A stretch of DNA of 13,359 nucleotides from Oceanospirillaceae bacterium (GTDB lineage Bacteria > Pseudomonadota > Gammaproteobacteria > Pseudomonadales > Balneatricaceae), in contig DPHB01000016.1 in assembly GCA_003521845.1 (NCBI GenBank), forward strand, positions 3,876 through 17,234, written 5' to 3'. The translations under genes were made by a program, and so were the position numbers. The first letter of the stretch is position 1, and every line of letters begins with the position of its first letter. This document shows, piece by piece, positions 1-8,292 of the stretch. The notes below the pieces were generated by a model that saw nothing but the letters and a program-made list of their open reading frames with translations, did no database searches and was not told where the DNA came from.

Positions 1-1140
1 GGTGTGGCTTTACAACGGATTATCGGTGAATTGATTGATAGCAGTCAGTATTGGCAGCGCCGAGAAAGCATTAACCAATTTAACCAAGAGCAGATGCAAA
101 ACCATGGCTGCAAGGTACGTGGCTTGGCCTTAACACCGGTGAAATTTGGGATTTCCTTTACCGCGCAGTTCCTTAATCAAGCTGGTGCCTTGGTGCATGT
201 GTATACCGACGGTAGTGTACAGGTAAACCATGGCGGTACCGAGATGGGGCAGGGTTTGCATACCAAGATAGGCCAAATTGCTGCTGCTGAATTAGGCATA
301 GATCTCGCTGCCATTAAAGTCACCGCAACACGCACCGACAAGGTGCCGAATACTTCGCCGACAGCGGCATCTAGCGGCACCGATCTTAATGGTCAGGCCA
401 CACGGGCAGCTTGCCAAACTATTCGCCAGCGTTTGCAAGAATTTGTTGCGCAAAATCAAGCCTGTGAAGCCAATCAGGTTAAGTTTCAGGCGGGGCAAGT
501 GACTTGGCCCGGCGGCCAACAAAGCTTTGTGGAACTAGTACAAGCGGCTTATTTAGAGCGTATATCTTTATCATCCACGGGCTATTACCGCACGCCTAAG
601 ATTTACTATCATCGTGAACAGGCCAAGGGCCATCCGTTCTACTACTATGCTTGCGGCGCTGCCGTGAGCGAAGTGGAATTGGACCGCTTAACGGGCATGT
701 ACAAGGTGTTGCGCGTGGATATTTTGCACGATGCTGGAGAGAGCATAAATCCAGCCATCGACATAGGTCAGATAGAAGGTGCTTTTGTGCAAGGCATGGG
801 TTGGCTCACTACAGAGGAACTGGTCTGGGGTGACGATGGTCGCCTACAATCGGATTCTGGTGCCACCTACAAGATACCAGCAGTAGGGGATACACCAGCA
901 GAGTTTAATGTGACGCTGTTAGCGGATAGCCAGAATCACGAGGCGACTGTATTTCATTCCAAAGCCGTGGGCGAACCACCCTTTATGTATGGTATCAGCG
1001 TCTGGAGTGCCTTAAGGGATGCGATATATCAAGCGGGTGGCAATAAAATGAATCCACAATTAGATACGCCGGCAACACCAGAACGTGTGCTTTGGGCCTT
1101 ACAAGAAGCGCAAGACCAGGCGCCGCGAGGTGCATTGTGA
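1..1140 (+). CDS. xdhB: Xanthine dehydrogenase molybdopterin-binding subunit, C-terminal part (5' end outside window)
   Basis: The reading frame is open from base 1, so the start lies upstream; the GTG at base 4 is internal. About 379 codons are present, roughly the C-terminal half of a subunit usually near 770-800 residues. Family role: it binds the molybdenum cofactor and oxidises hypoxanthine to xanthine and xanthine to urate, together with the FAD/2Fe-2S subunit XdhA. Visible family motifs are TPVKFGISFT (about residues 45-54), the Moco-binding stretch NHGGTEMGQGLH, SSGTDLNG, and near the end AVGEPPFMYG. The Glu of GEPP (codon at 973-975) is the catalytic base in this family. The final codons overlap xdhC by 4 bases (GTGA), so the two genes are almost certainly co-transcribed. 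No frameshift or missing motif is seen. The large-subunit identity is secure; hypoxanthine/xanthine rather than another purine-like substrate is supported by the neighbouring guaD. Confidence 0.95.
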   Translation, partial: GVALQRIIGELIDSSQYWQRRESINQFNQEQMQNHGCKVRGLALTPVKFGISFTAQFLNQAGALVHVYTDGSVQVNHGGTEMGQGLHTKIGQIAAAELGIDLAAIKVTATRTDKVPNTSPTAASSGTDLNGQATRAACQTIRQRLQEFVAQNQACEANQVKFQAGQVTWPGGQQSFVELVQAAYLERISLSSTGYYRTPKIYYHREQAKGHPFYYYACGAAVSEVELDRLTGMYKVLRVDILHDAGESINPAIDIGQIEGAFVQGMGWLTTEELVWGDDGRLQSDSGATYKIPAVGDTPAEFNVTLLADSQNHEATVFHSKAVGEPPFMYGISVWSALRDAIYQAGGNKMNPQLDTPATPERVLWALQEAQDQAPRGAL

Positions 1141-1988
1141 AAGCCTGGTTACAAGCCCAATTGCGGTGCGAAAAGCAGGCGCTAGATTATGTCTTGATCA
1201 CCGTTTCTCAGGTGCAAGGGAGTGCGCCACGCAATGTCGGCGCCAAGATGTTGGTGACTGCACAAGGTCAGTTTGACTCCATCGGTGGTGGCCATTTGGA
1301 ACACAAGGCAAGCGCCCACGCACGTCAATTATTGCAAGTTGATACCTCGGCAACGGCTAACAAGGTAAGCTTTGAAGACTATGCTTTAGGCGCCAGTTTA
1401 GGCCAGTGTTGTGGTGGCCAGGTGCAGCTCATGTATGAACTAGTAGCGTCAAATTTGATGCCTGTGGTGGTATTTGGTGCCGGTCATGTTGGCCGTGCAC
1501 TGGTGCCTTTATTGGCCCAGCTGCCCGTCGCTGTTACTTGGGTAGACGGGCGCTACGATATGCTTCCTAAGCAAGTGCCTAATGCCGTCAACTGTATACA
1601 TGAAGAGCATCCCGTTGACGCCATTGCCGACTGTCCAGCGAATACCTGTTATTTGATTATGACCCATCACCATGGTTTGGATTTGCAATTGTCCGAAGCG
1701 GCTTTAAAGCGCGGTGACGGACGTTATGTGGGGGTGATTGGTTCGCACACCAAGGCGGCGAAGTTTCGTCATCGCTTGTTAGACAAAGGCTTGGCTGAGG
1801 CCATGTCCGTATTTGCCTGCCCTATGGGTGACAAGAACATAACGGGTAAGCTTCCCATGGAAGTGGCCGTGTCCGTAGCAGCGCAGGTGATGAAGCTTTA
1901 TCAGCAACAGCCAATGGCTATGCCAAGCATTGGTCTCGCTGCTAGCGCTGAAAGTCTTGCTAGTAGTATTCACACCGAATTCGTTTAA
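1137..1988 (+). CDS. xdhC: Xanthine dehydrogenase accessory protein XdhC
   Basis: XdhC-family proteins bind molybdenum cofactor, promote its sulfuration and insert it into XdhB; they are not part of the mature enzyme. The protein is 283 residues if it starts at GTG 1137. I chose that start because it overlaps the xdhB stop (GTGA), has a GAGG ribosome site at 1127-1130 with 6-base spacing, and gives the usual N-terminus (VKAWL). An in-frame ATG at 1092 lies inside xdhB and has no such support. Visible motifs: GSAPRNVGAKM near residue 30, SIGGGHLEH near 45, CCGGQVQL near 90, then a Rossmann-type VVVFGAGHVGRAL near residue 112, and GVIGSHTKAAKFRHRL in the C-terminal half. Gene order xdhB-xdhC-guaD fits a purine oxidation operon. 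Confidence 0.93.
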   Translation: MKAWLQAQLRCEKQALDYVLITVSQVQGSAPRNVGAKMLVTAQGQFDSIGGGHLEHKASAHARQLLQVDTSATANKVSFEDYALGASLGQCCGGQVQLMYELVASNLMPVVVFGAGHVGRALVPLLAQLPVAVTWVDGRYDMLPKQVPNAVNCIHEEHPVDAIADCPANTCYLIMTHHHGLDLQLSEAALKRGDGRYVGVIGSHTKAAKFRHRLLDKGLAEAMSVFACPMGDKNITGKLPMEVAVSVAAQVMKLYQQQPMAMPSIGLAASAESLASSIHTEFV

Positions 1989-2016
1989 TTCAATATCGCC
2001 AAAGAGCGCACCTATT

Positions 2017-3324
2017 ATGACTACCAATAGCAGCCGCATGCTGCGCGGGCCTTTGTTGCATTGTTTGGCCGAACCGGATTCAACTGACAAACAAGCTACG
2101 CAATACCTAGCAGATGCTTTGTTACACATAGAAAACGGACACATAGCAGCCTGTGGTGACTATCAAACCCTAGCAGCAACATACAGTGCCGAGCAGCTAG
2201 CGCAAGTTGAACAGCATCAAGACAAACTGATGGTACCAGGCTTCGTTGATTGTCATGTGCATTACCCGCAAACGGAGATGATTGGTGCTTATGGCACTCA
2301 GTTGCTGGAATGGCTAAATACCTATACTTTTCCCGTGGAATCGCAGTTTGGTGATTTAAAGAAATCCCGTGAAGTAGCCGAAGTCTTTCTGCAAGAATTG
2401 ATGCGCAATGGCACCACCACGGCCATGGTGTTTTGTACGGTACATCCAGAGTCGGTGGAAGGCTTTTTTGAGGTAGCTCAAGCCCGTAACTTGCGCATGA
2501 TTGCAGGCAAGGTGTTAATGGATCGTCATGCTCCCGAAGCTGTATTGGACACGCCCCAGACTGGCTATGAGCAAAGCAAACAGCTTATTGAAAAGTGGCA
2601 TGGAGTAGAGCGTTTACAGTACGCCGTAACGCCACGCTTTGCCCCTACGTCTACTAACGAACAATTACAGCTAGCAGGGCAGTTGTTACAGGAATACCCC
2701 AGTGTCTACCTGCATACTCACTTGTCAGAAAACGAAGACGAAATTGCCTGGGTGAAAGCGCTCTTTCCAGAGGCTGATAGCTATCTGGATGTGTATGACC
2801 AAGCCGGACTATTAAGTCCTCGTAGTGTGTTTGCCCATGGTATTCACCTGTGTGACAGCCAGTGCCAGCGTTTGGCTGATTCTGGTTCGGCTATTGCCCA
2901 TTGCCCAACCTCTAATTTGTTTATTGGTTCGGGTTTATTTCCTCTGCGTCAGTTGCAGAAGTTTGGTATCAATATTGGTATGGGTACAGACGTTGGCGGT
3001 GGCAGCAGTTTCTCCATGCTACAGACCCTGTCAGAGGCCTACAAAATTCAGCAATTACAGCAGGTGAATTTGAGCCCCGAACAGTCTTTCTATATGGCCA
3101 CCTTAGGAGGTGCCAAGGCGCTGGATTTAGACGATAAGATCGGTAACTTTGCGGTGGGCAAAGAGGCCGATTTCTTACTCTTAGACCCGCAGGCAACGCC
3201 TTTGCTGAAGTTCCGTAGTGAGCATTGCCAAAACTGGCGCGAAACCTTATTTGTGCTACAAACCCTAGGTGATGACCGGGTTGTCGCCGAGACGAATATT
3301 TTAGGTGTTCCTGTGGTTCTCTAG
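2017..3324 (+). CDS. guaD: Guanine deaminase
   Basis: A cytosolic zinc amidohydrolase that deaminates guanine to xanthine, feeding the xanthine dehydrogenase encoded just upstream. The product is 435 residues, matching the family's usual length of about 440. Metal-binding and catalytic motifs are complete: PGFVDCHVH with H80 and H82, HTHLSENEDE with H235 and E238, AHGIHL with H274 and H277, AHCPTSNLFIGSG, and GMGTDVGGGSSF with D325. I prefer ATG 2017 over the in-frame ATG at 1930, which lies inside xdhC. The 2017 start gives a normal-length N-terminus, with a weak purine-rich AAAGAG about ten bases upstream. It begins 28 bases after the xdhC stop with no visible promoter between, so it is probably the last gene of the operon. 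Confidence 0.95.
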   Translation: MTTNSSRMLRGPLLHCLAEPDSTDKQATQYLADALLHIENGHIAACGDYQTLAATYSAEQLAQVEQHQDKLMVPGFVDCHVHYPQTEMIGAYGTQLLEWLNTYTFPVESQFGDLKKSREVAEVFLQELMRNGTTTAMVFCTVHPESVEGFFEVAQARNLRMIAGKVLMDRHAPEAVLDTPQTGYEQSKQLIEKWHGVERLQYAVTPRFAPTSTNEQLQLAGQLLQEYPSVYLHTHLSENEDEIAWVKALFPEADSYLDVYDQAGLLSPRSVFAHGIHLCDSQCQRLADSGSAIAHCPTSNLFIGSGLFPLRQLQKFGINIGMGTDVGGGSSFSMLQTLSEAYKIQQLQQVNLSPEQSFYMATLGGAKALDLDDKIGNFAVGKEADFLLLDPQATPLLKFRSEHCQNWRETLFVLQTLGDDRVVAETNILGVPVVL

Positions 3325-3414
3325 GGGTTGTGTTGCTGGGTTTGGAATGCAACAATCAAAGTTACTTTTTGCTAGATATTGCTAGCCTTAAACAGCACCT
3401 CACGGAACCCAAAA

Positions 3415-5175
3415 ATGGACATTGCCAATGACACCAGTATCACCCAGCTATTGATTGGCTTGGCGGGCGGTGTGGCCTTGCTTATTTGGGGTTTAAAACG
3501 GGTACAAAAGGGCATGAATCGGGCTTATGGTAGTAAGCTTGCCTATTTGGTACGCGACAAGTTTGCCGGTGTCTGGTCTGCCTTGGGTTTGGGCGTCACC
3601 CTGACGCTTATTTTACAAAGCAGTACCGCGTCTGCCTTGCTTGCTGCCTCTTTAGGTGTACAAGGTGAGGCGGGTTTAGCCTTTTTATTAGGTGCCGACG
3701 TAGGTACCACCCTTGTTGCTCTGGTCTTGTCCTTTGATCTAAGTGCTCTAAGTCCCTTTATGATTGCTGTGGGCGTAGGCCTAGAATTCAAAGGCAGTAG
3801 CAAACGCCTACAAGGAATAGGGCAGGCAGCGATGGGCCTAGGCTTAATGCTATTGGCATTGGGTACCTTGCGTCAGCTTGCCGAACCGCTGCAGGCATCA
3901 CAGTTGTTTGTTGATGTGATGCGTAGCTTGCTAGCGGAACCTTGGCTGGCCTTGGCATTTGCTGCTGTTATCACCTTTATGCTGCACTCCAGCCTAGTAA
4001 TGGTGCTGTTGCTAGCCGGTATTGTTGCTGCCCAAGTAATCGATACCCGGTCAGGTCTGTTGTTGGTACTAGGCGTGAATATAGGTAGTGCCTTAATTCC
4101 TGTGTATCTGTCCCGTAGTGCTAGCAATGCCAAGCGTGTTGCTCCTTTGGGTAACCTTCTGTTGCGTTGTTTGGGCGTGATGGCATTTATCCCCATGCTT
4201 GATTGGTTACATGGCATATTTAACAGCGTGAGTTTTGCCCCCGCTTGGCAGCTAGTTATTATGCACAGCTTGTTTAATTTGACGGTGGCTAGCTTTGGTA
4301 TGCTCATCGTGAGCAAGCTTGCCGGTTGGATAGATTACCGTTTGCCGCCACAAAAGCTGACGCCTACACCAGCCCCCAAACACTTGGATGATATCCTGGA
4401 TACCTCACCTGCGGCGGCCATCGCCAACGTGGTCCGTGATACCTTGACCATGGGGGATTTGCTAGAAGACATGCTCACAGATGTACATCAGGGTATGTAC
4501 AAGGGCGTGGATAGCTTAGAAAAGAAAATCCATCAAAGCGATGACATTATTGATGATTTTCACGAGCAGATTAATGCCTATCTGTTGGAGCTTGGTGGTC
4601 AAGAACTCAGCCATGATGAGCGCGCACGCTGTCAGGACTTGTTGTTATTTACCACCAATATAGAGCACGCTGGTGATATTCTGGAACGCAGTATTATCAT
4701 GTTGCTGAAGAAAATGCATAAGCTGCATATCGAGTTTTCTGGCCCAGAAAAAGCCGCTATAGAAGATTGCATGCAGCGTTTGTTTGACGTTATACCCCTG
4801 TCATTCCAAGTCATGATGAGCGAAGATGTGGAAGCAGCCCGGGAGCTATTCCAAGCCAAGCAATCTTTTAACAAACAGCATCAAGATTATTTAGATAGTC
4901 AGCGTCAAGAGGCCATGGAGCAGCAACTAAGTTCTGTAGCGCACGCCTTATTTACCGATATTATGCGAGACATTAAGCGTTTGCATTCACATTTTACCGC
5001 CATAGCCTACCCTGTATTAAACCGTCAAGGCGAATTACATAACAGCCGGTGGCGCGGTTTGAATAGTAGCCATGATAAACCTATTGTCGACCAAGAAGAT
5101 ATTGAAACGGACATAGATGAAGACATGGATGCTGACCTAATTGAGGGACTTAAAGATGACCAGGCAAGCAAGTGA
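3415..5175 (+). CDS. Na+/phosphate cotransporter family protein with C-terminal PhoU-like domain
   Basis: An inner-membrane protein of 586 residues in the PF02690-type NptA/YjbB family. It moves inorganic phosphate with Na+; bacterial YjbB-like members have been linked to phosphate export. The N-terminal ~320 residues are strongly hydrophobic and contain two inverted copies of the family repeat. The first has the canonical QSSTAS (Q68). In the second, the matching site reads HSSLVM (H191), so Gln is replaced by His. Residues ~345-545 are hydrophilic and helical, resembling PhoU, a phosphate-signalling domain often fused to this family, and the tail is acidic (DIDEDMDADLIE). ATG 3415 is preferred over the upstream TTG 3379 because CGGA sits nine bases before it and it gives a normal N-terminus. 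The gene's end overlaps the next gene by 20 bases. Transport direction cannot be read from sequence. Confidence 0.9.
   Translation: MDIANDTSITQLLIGLAGGVALLIWGLKRVQKGMNRAYGSKLAYLVRDKFAGVWSALGLGVTLTLILQSSTASALLAASLGVQGEAGLAFLLGADVGTTLVALVLSFDLSALSPFMIAVGVGLEFKGSSKRLQGIGQAAMGLGLMLLALGTLRQLAEPLQASQLFVDVMRSLLAEPWLALAFAAVITFMLHSSLVMVLLLAGIVAAQVIDTRSGLLLVLGVNIGSALIPVYLSRSASNAKRVAPLGNLLLRCLGVMAFIPMLDWLHGIFNSVSFAPAWQLVIMHSLFNLTVASFGMLIVSKLAGWIDYRLPPQKLTPTPAPKHLDDILDTSPAAAIANVVRDTLTMGDLLEDMLTDVHQGMYKGVDSLEKKIHQSDDIIDDFHEQINAYLLELGGQELSHDERARCQDLLLFTTNIEHAGDILERSIIMLLKKMHKLHIEFSGPEKAAIEDCMQRLFDVIPLSFQVMMSEDVEAARELFQAKQSFNKQHQDYLDSQRQEAMEQQLSSVAHALFTDIMRDIKRLHSHFTAIAYPVLNRQGELHNSRWRGLNSSHDKPIVDQEDIETDIDEDMDADLIEGLKDDQASK
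5143..5148 (+). promoter_or_regulatory. Ribosome binding site GAGGGA for the HAD phosphatase
   Basis: A strong Shine-Dalgarno sequence lying inside the end of the upstream transporter gene, 7 bases before ATG 5156. It decides the start: TTG 5141, which also opens this frame, has no ribosome site, and the GAGGGA would then be inside its own coding sequence. Confidence 0.75.
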
Positions 5176-5872
5176 ATTAAGTAATATTGAAGCTATCCTA
5201 TTTGATAAGGATGGCACGCTATTGGATTTTCACGCTACCTGGTTGCCTAAAGGTCGAGAGCTGCTAGATAAACTGTGTGCTGGCGATGTTGCCTTGATGT
5301 CACATTTGATGGTGAAGGCCGGTTATGATGCGGCTAGCGGTCGTATACTCAGTGGTTCTATTTTGGCCGCTGGCAATAACTTGGACATTGCACAGGTGTG
5401 GGCGCCGGAGCTAGGTATGCCGATAGCTGAACTAGAGGCCTTTATTAATGCCGAGTTTGCTGCATCTGATTCTCATCCAAGTGTGCCCGTGGATAGACTG
5501 ACATCAAGCCTGCAAAAATTGCATGACATGGGCTATACCTTGGGCGTGGCCACCATGGACAGTGAAAAGGGTATTAATGCTACTCTGACCCCATTTAGCT
5601 GTTTGCATTTGTTTGGCTTTTTAGCCGGTTATGATTCGGGGCATGGTAGTAAGCCAGGCCCTGGTATGGTGCAGGGATTTTGCCAAGCCATGGGTTTGCA
5701 GCCACAACAGGTGATGGTGGTGGGTGACAATACCCATGACTTGCATATGGGGCTCAGTGCCGGTGCTGGGGTTGTGGTGGGAGTGTTGACGGGCACCAGT
5801 GTCGGTGCGGATCTGCATGAGGCGGATTTCGTTTTAGACTCAATTGCCGATTTGCCGCAACTACTCAGCTAA
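5156..5872 (+). CDS. HAD-superfamily hydrolase, phosphoglycolate-phosphatase (Gph)-like
   Basis: A soluble phosphatase of 238 residues. All four HAD motifs are visible: motif I LFDKDGTLLDF with nucleophile D17 and acid/base D19, motif II ending in T133 (GVATMD), motif III K166 (GSKPGPG), and motif IV VVGDNTHDLHMG with D191 and D195. The region between motifs I and II is long enough for an alpha-helical C1 cap, as in Gph, PpaX and beta-phosphoglucomutase types. The general fold is certain but the exact substrate is not. It starts 20 bases inside the end of the Na+/phosphate transporter gene, so translation is likely coupled. A phosphate-releasing enzyme beside a phosphate transporter with a PhoU domain makes functional sense but is inference. 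Confidence 0.88.
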   Translation: MTRQASELSNIEAILFDKDGTLLDFHATWLPKGRELLDKLCAGDVALMSHLMVKAGYDAASGRILSGSILAAGNNLDIAQVWAPELGMPIAELEAFINAEFAASDSHPSVPVDRLTSSLQKLHDMGYTLGVATMDSEKGINATLTPFSCLHLFGFLAGYDSGHGSKPGPGMVQGFCQAMGLQPQQVMVVGDNTHDLHMGLSAGAGVVVGVLTGTSVGADLHEADFVLDSIADLPQLLS

Positions 5873-5902
5873 GCCTAGCCTTTAAAAAGGTCGCATTTCC
5901 GC

Positions 5903-5932
5903 TGGCAAGCATAAGCTTAGCCCTGCTATTAT
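5903..5932 (+). promoter_or_regulatory. Possible promoter upstream of ridA
   Basis: An extended -10 element TGCTATTAT (5924-5932) lies about 50 bases before the ridA start, with only a poor -35 match (TGGCAA, 5903-5908, 18-base spacing). The leader that follows is very T-rich (5942-5965). It is the only gap over 100 bases between the transporter/HAD pair and ridA, so a promoter is expected here, but the match is weak. Confidence 0.35.
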
Positions 5933-5980
5933 CCGCCTTGGTTTTTTTAATCTTTTTCTATTTCTGTCAGGAGTCCTGTA

Positions 5981-6382
5981 ATGGCTGATAAACAAATTAT
6001 TGCTACTGAAAATGCCCCAGCTGCTATCGGTACCTATTCACAAGCAGTACGGGTTGGCGACACGGTGTATATCTCTGGCCAGATTCCTTTGCACCCCGCC
6101 ACCATGGAAGTGTGCAGCCAAGACTTTGCTGCGCAAGCTGAACAATGCTTTGCTAACCTAAAAGCCGTAGCCGAAGCCGCTGGTGGTAGCATGGCTGACA
6201 TAGTTAAAGTAAGCATCTTTATGACTGACCTAAGTAACTTCCCTACCGTGAATGAAGTCATGTCTCAGTATTTTGACCAGCCTTATCCAGCGCGCGCTGC
6301 GGTAGGTGTAAAAGAACTACCCAAGGCCGTACAGGTGGAAGTGGAAGCCATTATGGTCACGCCTTCTGCTGCTTGTTGCTAA
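5981..6382 (+). CDS. ridA: RidA family reactive intermediate/imine deaminase
   Basis: A cytosolic trimeric enzyme of the YjgF/YER057c/UK114 family that hydrolyses 2-aminoacrylate and related enamine/imine products of PLP enzymes, protecting other PLP enzymes from damage. The 133-residue length is slightly over the usual ~128. Family motifs are IGTYSQAVRVGDTVYISGQIP near the N-terminus, ANLKAVAEAAGGSMADIVKVSIFM in the middle, and YPARAAVGVKELPKAVQVEVEAI with the substrate-binding Arg at residue 105. A strong AGGAG (5969-5973) lies 7 bases before the ATG. The C-terminus ends in two cysteines, an extension beyond the usual end at the EVEAI strand. The gene is 18 bases upstream of the ABC exporter and they may share a transcript. 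Confidence 0.95.
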   Translation: MADKQIIATENAPAAIGTYSQAVRVGDTVYISGQIPLHPATMEVCSQDFAAQAEQCFANLKAVAEAAGGSMADIVKVSIFMTDLSNFPTVNEVMSQYFDQPYPARAAVGVKELPKAVQVEVEAIMVTPSAACC

Positions 6383-6400
6383 TAGGGTTATTAATACGCA

Positions 6401-8200
6401 ATGAAAAGCAGCATGAAACGGGGCTACGGTCAGCATCCGATTAAGACCTTCCAAGAAATAGAACTGTGGAACCTAGTTAAAACCCTGTGGCCTTACTTAT
6501 TGATTCATAAGGCACGGGTTATTGTTGCCATGTTGTGCCTGGTGGGTGCAATTGGTGTTTCGCTAGGTATGCCTTGGGCCCTAAAAGAACTGGTAGACGC
6601 CCTGGAAACGGATGTCAGCAAGGCCCTAGTTATTCCCTTGGGTTTTGTCTTGCTGTACGGCGGTATGCGCTTTGGTACGGTGTTTTTGGGTGAGCTACGT
6701 GATGCGGTGTTTAGCCGTGTTACCGAAAGTGCTATGCGCAAAGTGGGCTTGGAAGTGTTTGCCCACCTGCATAAGCTAGAACTGGATTTTCATCTCAGCC
6801 GCCAGACTGGTGGTATCTCTCGTGATATAGACCGTGGCACCAATGGCATCAACTTTATGATGCGCTTTATGGTCTTTAATATTCTGCCCACGCTGGTGCA
6901 ACTAGCCATTATCATGGTGATATTGCTGGTTGCCTTTAATGTTTGGTTCTCGCTGATTACCTTGGTTTGCGTGGTGGCTTATATCGCTTTTAGTGTTATT
7001 ACCACGGAATGGCGCACCCGCTTTGTGAAAGAAGCCAACCGATTGGATAGTCAGTCCAGTACGCGCGCTATAGACAGCTTGTTGAATTACGAAACGGTAA
7101 AGTACTTTAACAACGAAGCCTTTGAAACCAAACAATACAATCGCAACCTACAAGCCTGGGAACAAGCACGGGTTAATAATCGCTTATCCCTAGCTTTATT
7201 GAACTCTGGTCAGGCCTTGATTATTGGTGTTGGTTTGACGGCACTGATGTATCTGGCGGCCGCCGGTGTAGTGGATGGTACGATGACCTTGGGTGACCTG
7301 GTCATGGTCAATGCCTATTTGTTGCAGTTGTTTATTCCCTTAGGTGCCCTTGGTTTTATCTACCGTGAAATTCGCCGTGCCATGTCAGACGTGGAAAACA
7401 TGTTTGGCCTACTCAAACGTCAGCCCAAGGTGCAAGACGTGCCTGTTGCCCAGCCCTTGTGTGTTGAACAAGCTGCTGTGGAATTTGATCAGGTAGAATT
7501 TGCCTATCAGGCTGAGCGGCAAATATTGAAAAAGCTCAGTTTTAAGGTGCAGCCAGGTCACAAGGTGGCTATTGTTGGGCCTAGTGGTTCGGGTAAGTCC
7601 ACCATTGGCCGTTTATTGTTCCGTTTTTATGATTTGCAAAGCGGTTGTATTCGTATCGACGGGCAGGCCGTTGATCAGGTGCAACAGCTTAGTCTGCGTC
7701 AGCATATTGGCGTGGTGCCGCAGGATACGGTGTTGTTTAACGACAGTATCTGGAACAACGTGGCCTATGGCCGTCCCGCTGCCAGTGATGAAGACATTTG
7801 GCAGGCTATTGAAATGGCCAACCTAGGTGCCTTTGTGGGGTCTTTGCCGGACGGTGTAGAAACGCAGGTAGGCGAGCGTGGCTTGAAGGTTTCGGGTGGT
7901 GAGAAACAACGTATTGCCATTGCTCGGGTATTGCTAAAAAATCCACCTATCCTACTCTTTGATGAAGCCACTTCGGCCTTGGACTCGGAATCTGAACGCA
8001 CTATTTTGGCGGCATTGGGCGAAATATCGAAAGACAAAACCACTCTTGTCATTGCTCATCGCTTGTCCACTATCGTGGATGCTGATCAGATAGTGGTATT
8101 GGATCAAGGCCAAATTGTAGAGCAAGGTAGTCATACGGAGCTACTGGCCATACAGGGCAAGTACGCTAAGTTGTGGCAGATGCAATTGCAGGAAAGTTAG
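6401..8200 (+). CDS. Atm1/HMT1-type ABC transporter (fused membrane and ATPase domains)
   Basis: An inner-membrane half-transporter of 599 residues that would act as a homodimer. Family knowledge: Atm1/ABCB7/HMT1 members export glutathione-linked sulfur or metal compounds and are tied to iron-sulfur cluster assembly and heavy-metal detoxification. Residues ~25-320 carry six predicted membrane helices. They include the stretch TEWRTRF followed by LDSQSSTRAIDSLLNYETVKYF, which is highly characteristic of the Atm1 subfamily. The ATPase domain is complete: Walker A GPSGSGKST (393-401), Q-loop VVPQDTVLF, signature VSGGEKQR (497-504), Walker B ILLFDE (D521, E522) and H-loop H553. ATG 6401 is the first start; its nearest ribosome-site-like run (TAGGG, 6383-6387) is rather far, and ATG 6413 is possible. 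It is probably co-transcribed with ridA. Confidence 0.92.
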   Translation: MKSSMKRGYGQHPIKTFQEIELWNLVKTLWPYLLIHKARVIVAMLCLVGAIGVSLGMPWALKELVDALETDVSKALVIPLGFVLLYGGMRFGTVFLGELRDAVFSRVTESAMRKVGLEVFAHLHKLELDFHLSRQTGGISRDIDRGTNGINFMMRFMVFNILPTLVQLAIIMVILLVAFNVWFSLITLVCVVAYIAFSVITTEWRTRFVKEANRLDSQSSTRAIDSLLNYETVKYFNNEAFETKQYNRNLQAWEQARVNNRLSLALLNSGQALIIGVGLTALMYLAAAGVVDGTMTLGDLVMVNAYLLQLFIPLGALGFIYREIRRAMSDVENMFGLLKRQPKVQDVPVAQPLCVEQAAVEFDQVEFAYQAERQILKKLSFKVQPGHKVAIVGPSGSGKSTIGRLLFRFYDLQSGCIRIDGQAVDQVQQLSLRQHIGVVPQDTVLFNDSIWNNVAYGRPAASDEDIWQAIEMANLGAFVGSLPDGVETQVGERGLKVSGGEKQRIAIARVLLKNPPILLFDEATSALDSESERTILAALGEISKDKTTLVIAHRLSTIVDADQIVVLDQGQIVEQGSHTELLAIQGKYAKLWQMQLQES

Positions 8201-8209
8201 TTGTATTTC

Positions 8210-8218
8210 TGCTAAAAT
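8210..8218 (+). promoter_or_regulatory. Possible extended -10 promoter element for uvrB
   Basis: TGCTAAAAT just after the ABC transporter stop matches the extended -10 consensus TGnTATAAT. No good -35 is found at the usual spacing; TTGCAG at 8186-8191 is 21 bases away, too far. It would give a leader of about 90 bases containing the two inverted repeats that follow. No LexA-type CTG-N10-CAG box is seen in this gap. Confidence 0.45.
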
Positions 8219-8227
8219 GTGCCTCGC

Positions 8228-8264
8228 GTTTTATGCCACAAATGAACATCTATGTGCATAAAAC
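8228..8264 (+). repeat. Inverted repeat 1 in the uvrB leader
   Basis: Perfect 9-base arms GTTTTATGC (8228-8236) and GCATAAAAC (8256-8264) are separated by 19 bases. With one bulged base the pairing extends by three more pairs (CAC/GTG). It lies just downstream of the candidate uvrB -10, so it may form in the leader RNA or be a protein-binding site. It is not a normal intrinsic terminator because no T run follows. Confidence 0.6.
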
Positions 8265-8269
8265 CCAAA

Positions 8270-8292
8270 TAGTGGCTGTGTATACGCCACTA
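8270..8292 (+). repeat. Inverted repeat 2 in the uvrB leader
   Basis: Perfect 7-base arms TAGTGGC (8270-8276) and GCCACTA (8286-8292) flank a 9-base loop. The repeat lies 14 bases before the uvrB ribosome site and only 5 bases after the first repeat. A hairpin here could affect translation or transcript stability. No T run follows, so simple termination is unlikely. Confidence 0.6.

Noticed and set aside
3331..3370. Inverted repeat TGTTGC/GCAACA followed by a T-rich run after guaD, as a possible terminator.
   Set aside because: The stem is only 6 pairs with a 12-base loop and the T run begins 12 bases after it, too far for intrinsic termination.
5878..5950. Inverted pieces (CCTTT/AAAGG, GGC-AAGC/GCTT-AGCC) and a run of seven T after the HAD gene, as a terminator.
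   Set aside because: The stems are weak or bulged and the T run is more than 20 bases from them.
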